Source: DATARR01 sp036376245 (GTDB lineage: Bacteria > Acidobacteriota > Thermoanaerobaculia > Multivoradales > UBA5704). From it: DNA of 64,000 nt. Positions 34,654 through 41,961 of this stretch are shown here, piece after piece. Both the position numbers and the translations under genes were made by a program. The DNA lies in NCBI GenBank assembly GCA_036376245.1, contig DASVAS010000023.1, positions 1 to 64,000 on the forward strand. Direction: 5' to 3'. The notes beneath the pieces were generated by a model. It was not told the origin of the DNA. It did not search any database and saw nothing but the letters and a program-made list of their open reading frames with translations. Numbering within the stretch: position 1 is the first letter of the stretch; every line of letters begins with the position of its first letter.

Positions 34654-36497
34654 CGCCGCAGAGTCCTCACATAGGCCACGAGGTCTGCCACCTGCTGATC
34701 GCCGAGCCACTCGTGGCCGGGCATGTTGGTGCCGGGGATGCCGTGGCGGATGACGCGGGCCAGGGCCAGCTTCTCCGGCTCCTCGGCCCCCCGTCCCACC
34801 GTCAGGGCGTGGAAGCCGGAGCGGTGCAGGTTGGTGTAGGCGCCCCCCAGCCCGCCGGCCAGGGGACCATTGCCCTGCGCGGCGGCGCCATGGCAGGTGG
34901 CGCACCAGGTGGCGAAGAGCCTGGCGCCGCGCTCCCTGGAAGCGTGCGCCGGGACCGGCAGCGGCTCTTCCCAGGTCAGCTCGCCGCGCGCGCCGCCGGT
35001 CGCCGCGCCCAGCGAGGCGAGATACGCCACCAGGGCCCTGCCCCGCTCGCCGTCGCCCTCGAAGAGCCGGGCGTAGGACGGCATGCGGGAGCCGGGGTTC
35101 AGCGCCCGGGGATCGCGCAGATGGGCCTCCTGCCAGCGCGCGCTGCGGCGGTTGCCCACCTCCAGCAGGTCCGGCCCCTGCCGGCGGACGCCGAGGAGCG
35201 GCGGATGGTCCTGCCGGTCGACCGCCGCGAACGGTCCCCACCAGGCCTCATCCCGCGCCCCGGGACGCACATACTGCGAGTGGCAGTGGATGCACCCTTC
35301 CTGGATGTACACCCGCCGGCCCAGGGTCACGAGATCCGTCCGAGTCTCCTTCGCCGGAGGCTCGGCCCGCATGCCCACCATGCCCACGGCGCCGAGAGCG
35401 AGAGCCGGCCCGAACAGGCGCGCGGCCTTGCGGAAGTCCAGGCGCGGCAGCCAGGTCAGGGCCAGCGCCGCTCCCGTGATCCCCAGAAACCAGCCGGGGA
35501 TGCGCCCCAGGTCCTGGGCCATACCCACGCCCAGGGCCGAGCCGATCCAGCCCGCCACGCCGTAGAGCAGGCCGGCCCGCCAGCGGGGAGACGGCGAAGC
35601 GCCCCGCGCCGGCGTCACCACCAGAGCGGTCGAGTAGAAGGAGATCCCCACCGCGTAGAGCGGCCCGGCGGCCATGGAGGCCACGAAGCCGCCGTGCTGG
35701 AGCAGGGGGAAGGCCAGGGCGAACAGCGCCCAGGCGGCCAGCGGGACCAGCAGGCCGACCCCTAAGTCGAGGAGGAGCCCCGCGCCCGCCGCCGCCGCGA
35801 AGTGGACCAGACCCTGGACCAGCTTCTGCGCCTCGCTCCCCCAGGTCTGCGCTTTCAGCTCCGGGCTCGCCTGCACGATGGCGAACGCCGCCGAGTCGAG
35901 CCAGATCAGGACCAGGAAGGTGATCAGCAGGCGGGGGAAGGCGTGGCCGCCCTCGCGCGGCGCGCTTTCATCTCCCGCTTCCCGGAACAGCGCCAGGGCC
36001 GCCAGGGCCAGCGCCGCCGGGAAGAGCGCGCGCAGCGCCGGGCTCGCTTCGAACAGCGCGGGGACGTTGCTCACCAGGTAGGCGGTCCCGGTGCCCAGCC
36101 CCGCGGCGCGGCCGGCCATGCGGGCCGGCACGATCTCGTGCAGCGACGCCGCCAGCGCCACCGTGAGCAGGCCTATGGAGGCGCCGATCCCCGCCGCCGC
36201 GGCCAGCAGAGCCGGGAAGCCATGGACCGTCACCGATCCCGCGGCCACGGCGGCCACGGCCCCGAGGCCGATCCGGATCAGCCGCGGACCCTTGAAACGG
36301 CCGAGCAGCCAGGCCGTCCCCAGGCTCGCGGCCAGCCCGGCGATCCCCATGGCCGCCATCACCGCTTTGACTCTGGCCGCGTCCCCGAGGTCGCTCCGCG
36401 CCTGGCTCAGGAATCCGAACTGGGCGAACAGGAGAAAGGCCACGTAGGTGGCGGCGATCGTCAGCACGCCTCGCCAGGCTCCCCGCTCAGGCCGCAT
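34650..36497 (-). CDS. MFS-like membrane domain fused to two c-type cytochrome domains
   Basis: A 615-aa protein. Residues about 10-385 form a 12-helix MFS-like (PucC/BCD-like) membrane domain. Residues about 392-490 form a CcoO-like cytochrome c: YIQEGCIHCHSQYVRP (CxxCH from Cys402), GPDL, and MPSYARLFEG with a likely Met ligand. Residues about 515-610 form a second cytochrome c with WCATCHG (CxxCH from Cys532) and TNMPGHEWL. CcoO is normally a separate membrane-anchored subunit of cbb3 oxidase. Fusion to an MFS-like domain is unusual. Both hemes should lie in the periplasm. The gene sits two genes downstream of a CcoN-like subunit, so both may form one electron-transfer complex. Confidence 0.75.
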   Translation of the reverse strand: MRPERGAWRGVLTIAATYVAFLLFAQFGFLSQARSDLGDAARVKAVMAAMGIAGLAASLGTAWLLGRFKGPRLIRIGLGAVAAVAAGSVTVHGFPALLAAAAGIGASIGLLTVALAASLHEIVPARMAGRAAGLGTGTAYLVSNVPALFEASPALRALFPAALALAALALFREAGDESAPREGGHAFPRLLITFLVLIWLDSAAFAIVQASPELKAQTWGSEAQKLVQGLVHFAAAAGAGLLLDLGVGLLVPLAAWALFALAFPLLQHGGFVASMAAGPLYAVGISFYSTALVVTPARGASPSPRWRAGLLYGVAGWIGSALGVGMAQDLGRIPGWFLGITGAALALTWLPRLDFRKAARLFGPALALGAVGMVGMRAEPPAKETRTDLVTLGRRVYIQEGCIHCHSQYVRPGARDEAWWGPFAAVDRQDHPPLLGVRRQGPDLLEVGNRRSARWQEAHLRDPRALNPGSRMPSYARLFEGDGERGRALVAYLASLGAATGGARGELTWEEPLPVPAHASRERGARLFATWCATCHGAAAQGNGPLAGGLGGAYTNLHRSGFHALTVGRGAEEPEKLALARVIRHGIPGTNMPGHEWLGDQQVADLVAYVRTLRR

Positions 36498-36891
36498 CGC
36501 CGAAGCCCCCTCTGGCGAGCAGCCCGAGCTGCGCCATGGCCACCACGGCGTCGTAGACGCCGACCGTCATCCACGGGAGATCCAGGACGCCCGCCGCCAC
36601 GGCCACGCCCAGGAACAGGGCGACCGCCAGCCGCACCCCCGCCGTCATCTCCACCGCCGAGACGATCCGGCGCGCGCGGCGGAGACGGTCCCGCGTCAGC
36701 CAGGGGAGGAGGTAGGCGAGCCCCACGCAGCCGACGAACACGCCCACAAACCGCAGGTAGGCGAGGTCCGCCGATCCCGCGATGCCCAGCAGCCGCAGCA
36801 CCAGGCTTGGCGCGGCGATCAGGAGAAGACCGGTGGCGGCGTCGCCGCCGCCGGCCACGAGGCAGAACAGGCAGGGAATCCGCTTCTTCAT
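36487..36891 (-). CDS. Small four-helix membrane protein
   Basis: A 134-aa hydrophobic protein with about four membrane helices (CLFCLVAGGGDAATGLLLIAA as the first). It has no enzyme motif. Both ends overlap neighbours: its ATG overlaps the CcoN-like stop (ATGA), and its 3' end overlaps the fusion gene start by 11 bp. This makes it a probable small subunit or assembly factor of the oxidase-like complex. No family is recognised. Confidence 0.6.
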   Translation of the reverse strand: MKKRIPCLFCLVAGGGDAATGLLLIAAPSLVLRLLGIAGSADLAYLRFVGVFVGCVGLAYLLPWLTRDRLRRARRIVSAVEMTAGVRLAVALFLGVAVAAGVLDLPWMTVGVYDAVVAMAQLGLLARGGFGDAA

Positions 36892-38240
36892 CTCAGGCTC
36901 CTCCCCGCCGCGCGGGCGAGCCAGCGCGCCGCGGCCGTGAGCATGGCCAGCCCCGCCAGCGCGCGGAAGGCATAGAGGACCGTGATGGACGCGTCGCCCC
37001 GGAACACCACGCCGGGATCGGCGGCCTCCAGCGCGCCCGCCAGGGCCAGGACGGTCACATGGACGGCGTTCCCGGCGTGCCAGAGCCCGAAGGCGGCGCG
37101 GTCGCCGAGGACGCCCCGCAGCCGCGTCCCCCGGTTCAGCACCGCCAGCAGCAGGCCCACGAAGCTGGAGGCCATCCCGGCCATGGCGAGGTGCGAGTGG
37201 CCCACCAGGGCGTTGGTGAACTTGATGCGGTCCAGGAACCCGGGGAGGAACATCGGCACCGCCGTCCCCAGCAGCACGCCGCCCCAGGTCAGGAAGGCCA
37301 GCAGCCAGCGGCGGCTCCCCTCCGGCCACTCGAAGCGGCGCAGCCAGGGCGGCAGCAGCCACGCCCACACCAGGAGCGAAGCCACAGCGGCGATCTGGAG
37401 CGGCTCGCGGTGCGAGGGGGCGCTCTGGGCCACGAAGGCGAAGAAGGCCCAATGGACCGTCAGCGCGCCGGCGACCGTCAGGACGGCGCGCAGACGGCCC
37501 GGCCGGCGGTCGGCGAGTCCCAGCAGCGGCGGCGTCCCCAGGAAGATGAAGACCACCCCCAGGGTGCTGCCCAGCAGGCTGGCGCCGGTCGGACCGCCGG
37601 TGTCGGGATTGATCGGCGGATACGTCGCGGGCGAGGTGGCGATCACCATTGCGGCCGGCACGCCGAGCAACGCCAGCCACAGCCCCGCGAGCGCCCAGCA
37701 GGCGGCTCGGGAGGTCCCTTCCCGGAACCGCCGGAAGAGCCCCGCCGCCAGCGCTCCGGCGAGAAACGCCAGAGCCGCCAGATAGGCGAAGCGGGCCGCC
37801 CCTTCCCAGTCCAGGAACGGCTTGGCGGTCGTCCGCCCGCTCAGCCAGGAGACCGCGCCCACCAGCAGGCTGGCGGACCAGAGGTGGACCGCCGCCGCCG
37901 ACGCCCGCGCCACGCCCCGTCCCTCCCGGGGAAGATAGGCGCGGAACAGCAGCGCCACCAGGGGGAGCGCCAGCCACCCATAGAGGGAAAGATTCAGGTG
38001 CAGCGGCATCCACCGGCCGTAGGTCAGCGGCCCGAGGGCCGCGCCCAGGCGGGGGAAGAGCAGCAGCAGCGCCATCAGCAGCCCGGCGCCGCACGTCGCG
38101 GCGAGCCAGGCGAAGGCGTGGACCGTCGCCAGCTCCACCGGGCGCGCCCAGGCGGCGGGCTGTTTCATGACCGCAAGAGCCGGCGCGGGAGACGGCGCGG
38201 CCTTTCTCAGAGCCGGCGCTTTCACCAGGAGCAGGCTCAC
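36888..38240 (-). CDS. Divergent CcoN-like heme-copper oxidase subunit I homologue
   Basis: A 450-aa polytopic protein (about 12 helices) from GTG 38240, which overlaps the polyprenyl synthase stop (GTGA). PLHLNLSLYGW matches the helix II heme b ligand region of cbb3/NOR-type subunit I (PLHxNxxLYGW), and GHSHLAMAGM the helix X pair (high-spin and low-spin heme His). I do not see the tandem His-His of helix VII that binds CuB, so the catalytic copper site may be missing or changed. Normal oxidases are longer and have HH. It may be a heme-binding electron-transfer protein rather than an oxygen reductase. Confidence in the family is moderate. Confidence 0.65.
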   Translation of the reverse strand: MSLLLVKAPALRKAAPSPAPALAVMKQPAAWARPVELATVHAFAWLAATCGAGLLMALLLLFPRLGAALGPLTYGRWMPLHLNLSLYGWLALPLVALLFRAYLPREGRGVARASAAAVHLWSASLLVGAVSWLSGRTTAKPFLDWEGAARFAYLAALAFLAGALAAGLFRRFREGTSRAACWALAGLWLALLGVPAAMVIATSPATYPPINPDTGGPTGASLLGSTLGVVFIFLGTPPLLGLADRRPGRLRAVLTVAGALTVHWAFFAFVAQSAPSHREPLQIAAVASLLVWAWLLPPWLRRFEWPEGSRRWLLAFLTWGGVLLGTAVPMFLPGFLDRIKFTNALVGHSHLAMAGMASSFVGLLLAVLNRGTRLRGVLGDRAAFGLWHAGNAVHVTVLALAGALEAADPGVVFRGDASITVLYAFRALAGLAMLTAAARWLARAAGRSLR

Positions 38241-39178
38241 GCGGCGGCTTTCCCCGCGAGGCGCTCCTCCACCTCCCGGGCCTCCTCTTCCAGGAAGTCC
38301 TGGAGGCTCGCCAGCGGACCCCAGCTCTCCCCGTCCCTGGCCGTCAGGGCGTCCACGATGTCCCGCGCGTCCGCCAGCAGGCCGCGCAGCCGCGCCAGGG
38401 CGCCGCCGGTCCCGCTCAGGGCGGGCACGTTCGGGCGGCCGAGCCCGTCGTCCCGGCCCGTGGTCTTGCCGGTCTCCTCGGACCCCATCAGGCTGTCCTT
38501 GAAGTCGTCCAGCACCTGGTAGGCGAGCCCCCAGGAAGCGGCCAGGCGCTCCAGCCGCCGCAGGGTCTCCTTGTCCTCCCCCGCCACCAGGGCCGGCAGC
38601 ACCATGGAGAGGCGCACCAGGGGCACCGTCTTGGCGGCGGCGACCTCCGCCACCGCCTCCGGATCGGCCCCGTCGCGCCGGAAGTGGACGTCGCGCGACT
38701 GGCCGTCGAGGATGCCGGCCACGCCCAGGCACTCCGCGACCAACTCCGCCGCCGCGGCCCGGCGGCCGGCCGGTCCGGAGCCGATCGCCTCCCAGAGCAG
38801 CGCGTAGGCGCGGGTGATCAGCCCCAGCGCGCCCAGGGTGGCGGCGGCCTCGCCATGGACCACGTGCGGACAGGGCCGGCCCCGGCGCTCCGTGGCGTCG
38901 TCCATGCTCGGCATGTCGTCGAAGAGCAGCGACGCCGAGTGGAAGTACTCGACGGCGATGGCGAGCCGGAGGGCGCGCTCCGGCTCGAGCCCCCGCCGCG
39001 CGCCCAGCCCGTAGGCAAGCTGCGCGCGGGCGAGGCTGCCGGGGTGCTCCAGGACGTCCGCCACCACCGCCCGCAGGCGAGGCTCCAACCCTCCGCCCAA
39101 CGGCAGCAGGCTGGCGAACGCCCGCCGCACCTCTAGAGCTTCCTGGTCCCGTAGAAGACAGAGACGGCTCGGCCCCAT
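38237..39178 (-). CDS. Polyprenyl diphosphate synthase (trans-isoprenyl, GGPP/octaprenyl type)
   Basis: A 313-aa all-helical synthase with first Asp-rich motif DDMPSMD in LLFDDMPSMDDATERRGRP and second motif DDFKD in YQVLDDFKD, both needed for Mg-dependent chain extension. VHGEAAATLGALGL is the typical middle block. Chain length cannot be told, but Ser/Leu residues before the first motif allow long products. The ATG at 39178 is two bases after the YceI stop. It should supply the isoprenoid substrate for the UbiA-like enzyme downstream. Confidence 0.9.
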   Translation of the reverse strand: MGPSRLCLLRDQEALEVRRAFASLLPLGGGLEPRLRAVVADVLEHPGSLARAQLAYGLGARRGLEPERALRLAIAVEYFHSASLLFDDMPSMDDATERRGRPCPHVVHGEAAATLGALGLITRAYALLWEAIGSGPAGRRAAAAELVAECLGVAGILDGQSRDVHFRRDGADPEAVAEVAAAKTVPLVRLSMVLPALVAGEDKETLRRLERLAASWGLAYQVLDDFKDSLMGSEETGKTTGRDDGLGRPNVPALSGTGGALARLRGLLADARDIVDALTARDGESWGPLASLQDFLEEEAREVEERLAGKAAA

Positions 39179-39180
39179 GC

Positions 39181-39777
39181 CTACCTCGCCGCTCCCGTGG
39201 GCTCCAGGCTCCCCTGGGCCGTCACTTTTACCGAGACCACCTTCGCCACCCGCAGGATCATGATGCTGGGATCGTGGAGCCCCCACTCGACGAACGGCAC
39301 CGGGAAGCTCGTCTCGGCCTTGACCTTCCCGTTGTGGACCTCCACCTTGGCCGGCAGGCTCATCTTGTGGTCGGTGCCGTGGAGGGACATGACCCCGTCC
39401 AGAGTGATCTGCCCCGTCCCCTCTGTCGGGACGCTGCCGCGCACCTTTTCGGCCCGGAAGACGGCCAGAGGATATTTGTCGTCCTCCAGAACCTCCTTGT
39501 GCATGGTCTTGTCGCGGCTGTCGTTGCCGGTCTTGCCGCTCTTCAGGTCGATGGCGATCTCGCCCGAGGCCTCCCCCGTCGCGGGGTCGAAGACGATGCG
39601 GCCCGACTTCACGGCCAGCGCCCCCTCCACGTCGTGCCCCGTGGCGTCCAGTGTGAAGCTCACCTTGGAAGCGGCGGGATCGAGAACCAGCACGTGCTGC
39701 TCGGCGCGCGCGGCGGTTGAAGTTGCAATGGCCAGCAAGGTAAGAACGACGAATATGGCTCTCCGAGGAATGCTCAT
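39181..39777 (-). CDS. yceI: YceI-family periplasmic polyisoprenoid-binding protein
   Basis: A 198-aa protein with signal peptide (MSIPRRAIFVVLTLLAIATS). ATG 39777 is preferred to 39783 because AAAGGAG lies six bases before it. The YceI fold is visible: KVSFTLDATGHDVEGAL, VFDPATGEASGEIAIDLKSG, NDSRDKTMHKEVLEDDKYP, and MSLHGTDHKMSLP. YceI proteins bind long polyisoprenoid chains (such as octaprenyl groups or ubiquinone precursors) in a lipocalin-like beta barrel. As first gene of the operon with polyprenyl synthase, UbiA, UbiE and MMPL, it could carry the product through the periplasm. The ATGAACGG direct repeat lies 37 bp upstream and a TAACTT -10-like hexamer follows it. Confidence 0.88.
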   Translation of the reverse strand: MSIPRRAIFVVLTLLAIATSTAARAEQHVLVLDPAASKVSFTLDATGHDVEGALAVKSGRIVFDPATGEASGEIAIDLKSGKTGNDSRDKTMHKEVLEDDKYPLAVFRAEKVRGSVPTEGTGQITLDGVMSLHGTDHKMSLPAKVEVHNGKVKAETSFPVPFVEWGLHDPSIMILRVAKVVSVKVTAQGSLEPTGAAR

Positions 39778-39814
39778 CAGCATCTCCTTTCGGAAGGTAA
39801 GTTAGAGGGGCGGG

Positions 39815-39833
39815 ATGAACGGTTCATGAACGG
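39815..39833. promoter_or_regulatory. Direct-repeat operator in the yceI/response regulator gap
   Basis: ATGAACGG occurs at 39815-39822 and 39826-39833, an 11-bp period, as for OmpR/PhoB-type dimers. Identical spacing is seen at 43687-43705 and 47367-47385. It lies 37 bp upstream of yceI (minus strand) and 58 bp upstream of the regulator. Confidence 0.65.
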
Positions 39834-39878
39834 CGATTTCTCACCCCTCCGGGTGGGGCCGGAGACCGAGCCATCCTC

Positions 39879-39884
39879 TATAGT
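39879..39884 (+). promoter_or_regulatory. Candidate -10 of the OmpR-type two-component operon
   Basis: TATAGT ends 6 bases before ATG 39891, so the message would be leaderless. No -35 is obvious; the direct-repeat operator lies about 45 bp upstream. Confidence 0.4.
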
Positions 39885-39890
39885 GGAGAC

Positions 39891-40574
39891 ATGCGGCTGC
39901 TCCTGATCGAGGACGAACGCCGGCTGGCCGACCGCCTGGCCCGCGGTCTCCGGGAGGAAGGCTTCTCCGTGGACTGCGCGCCGACCCGCGCCGCCGCGCG
40001 CGAGCGGGCCGCCGACACCGAGTACGACCTCGTCCTGCTCGACCTCGGCCTGCCGGACGGCTCCGGCATCGAGCTCCTGCGGGAATGGCGGGAGGAGGGA
40101 TTCGCCGCCCCCGTCCTCATCCTCACCGCCCGCGACCTGGTCGAGGAGAAAGTCGAAGGTCTCAACGCCGGGGCCGACGACTACCTGACCAAGCCTTTCG
40201 CCTTCGAGGAGGTCCTGGCGCGGGTGCGCGCCCTGCTCCGCCGCCGCGCCGCGCCGCCGCGCAGCGTCCTCGCCTTCGACAGCCTCACCCTGGATCGCGA
40301 AGGCCGGCGGGCGGCCAAGGGCGGCGAGCCCCTGGAGCTCACCCCCCGGGAGCTCTCCCTGCTCGAATACTTCATGCTCCATCCCGGCGTCGTCCTCTCC
40401 CGCTCCCGCATCGCCGAGCACGTCTGGGACGAGGCCTACGAGGCCCGCAGCAACACCATCGACGTCATCGTGGCCAGGCTCCGCCGCAAGATCGAGGACG
40501 ACGGAGCGCGGCTGATCCACTCCGTCCCGGGCGTCGGCTACGTCCTGCGCGAAGAGCGGGAGGCCGCCTCGTGA
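39891..40574 (+). CDS. OmpR/PhoB-family response regulator
   Basis: A 227-aa regulator. The receiver domain (1-120) has the acidic cluster in IEDERR, the phospho-acceptor Asp51 in VLLDLGLPDGSG, Thr in LTARD and Lys in LTKPFAFEE. The C-terminal winged helix (about 125-220) has LTPRELSLLEYFM and the recognition helix SNTIDVIVARLRRKIE, then VPGVGYVLR. Closest in style to QseB/CopR regulators. Its kinase follows with a GTGA overlap. The direct repeats at 39815, 43687 and 47367 have the 11-bp period expected for this family, so it is the likely binder (inference). Confidence 0.92.
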   Translation: MRLLLIEDERRLADRLARGLREEGFSVDCAPTRAAARERAADTEYDLVLLDLGLPDGSGIELLREWREEGFAAPVLILTARDLVEEKVEGLNAGADDYLTKPFAFEEVLARVRALLRRRAAPPRSVLAFDSLTLDREGRRAAKGGEPLELTPRELSLLEYFMLHPGVVLSRSRIAEHVWDEAYEARSNTIDVIVARLRRKIEDDGARLIHSVPGVGYVLREEREAAS

Positions 40575-41944
40575 AGCGCTCGGGCTCCCTCGTCGCGCGC
40601 CTGACCTGGTGGTTCGCCATCTCCCTGCTGGCCCTCTACGGCGTGCCGGCCGTGCTGGTCTATTTCTACGCCTCGGCGCAGGCCCGGCAGTACGCCGTGC
40701 TGACCCTGAAGACCGAGGCCGAGGCCCTCGCCTCCTACGTGGCCGAGACCGGCGCCTTCGACGCCCCCGAGCTGCGGGAGATGGAAGAAACGCCGATCCC
40801 CACCTGGATGCGCGTCACCCGCGCCGGCCGCATCCTGGCCATGACTCCCGGCTCCCCCCCCGTGGCCTCCCTGCCGGATCCCGACCGCGCCGGCCTGGTG
40901 GTCGACGTCGTGTTCCTGCCCACCAAGCCGCCCTACGTCCTGGTCCGCCATCAGGTCGGCGGCGGCGAGAAGGGCACCTATGTCGAAGCGATCGGCTCGA
41001 TGCAGCCGCTGCTCTACGCGCAGCGGCGCCTGGGGGCGGGGCTCCTCCTGGTCGGCCTGGTCATCATTCCCCTGGCGGCGCTGGGAGGCCGCGCCCTCGC
41101 CCAGCGCGCCCTGCGTCCCATCGGCGGCCTGGTGTCGGCCATCGGCGGCCTCGACCCGAACCGCCTGGACCAGCGGCGGCCCCTCCCGGAGAGCGGCGTC
41201 GAAGAGGTAGACGTCCTCTCCCGCGCCTTCAACGCCTTGCTCGACCGTCTTGACGAGGGCGTCGAGCGCATGCGCCGCTTCACCGCCGACGCCTCGCACG
41301 AAATCCGCAATCCCCTGAGCGTCCTGCGCACCGGCCTGGAGATCGCCCTGCGCCGCGAGCGCTCTCCCCGCGAATACCAGGAGCTGCTGCGGGAGAACCT
41401 GCAGGAGATCGACCGCCTCCACGCCGTCGTCGAGGGCATCCTCCTGCTCACCCGGGACACGCCGGGCAACGAGCTCCGCCTCGCCCGCGACCCCGTGGAC
41501 CTGGGGGAGCTGGCGGGCTCCACCGCGGCCTCGCTGGCCGCCTACGCCGCCGAGCAGGGCGTCCGCATCGAGACCGTGGCCGAGTCCGGCCTGGTGGTCT
41601 CCGGAGACGCCGGCCTGCTCCGTCTCGTCGTCTTCAATCTGTTGGACAACGCTCTCAAGCACAGCCCGCCGGGAGAGACCGTGCGCCTGGAGACCTACCG
41701 CAACAATGGGGCCGCCACCCTCGTGGTGAGCGACCACGGGCCGGGCGTGCGTCCCGAGGACCGCGAGAGGCTCTTCGAGCGTTTCTACCGCGGCGGCCCC
41801 GCCGCCGGCACCGGCGTCGGCGGCATCGGCCTCAGCGTCGTCCGCTGGGTCGCCGAAGCCCACGGCGGCTCCACCCGGCTGCTGGAGACCGAGAAGGGAG
41901 CGGCGTTCGAGGTGGTGCTGCCGGCGGGGTCTGAGCTGACGTAG
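40571..41944 (+). CDS. Sensor histidine kinase partner of the OmpR-type regulator
   Basis: A 457-aa kinase from GTG 40571, overlapping the regulator stop by four bases. Two membrane helices (about 14-34 and 152-172) flank a periplasmic sensor of about 115 residues. HAMP-like linker follows (RRPIGGLVSAIGGLDPNRL). The phospho-acceptor is His243 in DASHEIRNPLSVL. The ATPase domain has NLLDNALKHSPP, DHGPGVRPED and GVGGIGLSVVRWVAEAHGG. Architecture of QseC/CusS-type envelope sensors. Signal unknown; the operon upstream and envelope genes with matching operators suggest membrane or lipid stress. Confidence 0.9.
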   Translation: MKRSGSLVARLTWWFAISLLALYGVPAVLVYFYASAQARQYAVLTLKTEAEALASYVAETGAFDAPELREMEETPIPTWMRVTRAGRILAMTPGSPPVASLPDPDRAGLVVDVVFLPTKPPYVLVRHQVGGGEKGTYVEAIGSMQPLLYAQRRLGAGLLLVGLVIIPLAALGGRALAQRALRPIGGLVSAIGGLDPNRLDQRRPLPESGVEEVDVLSRAFNALLDRLDEGVERMRRFTADASHEIRNPLSVLRTGLEIALRRERSPREYQELLRENLQEIDRLHAVVEGILLLTRDTPGNELRLARDPVDLGELAGSTAASLAAYAAEQGVRIETVAESGLVVSGDAGLLRLVVFNLLDNALKHSPPGETVRLETYRNNGAATLVVSDHGPGVRPEDRERLFERFYRGGPAAGTGVGGIGLSVVRWVAEAHGGSTRLLETEKGAAFEVVLPAGSELT

Positions 41945-41961
41945 ACTGCCCTGGATTCACT

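Noticed and set aside
35802..38522. Alternative reading of the oxidase-like region on the plus strand
   Set aside because: The minus strand holds the coupled genes with membrane, heme and Asp-rich motifs. The plus-strand frame is Arg/Gln-rich and featureless.
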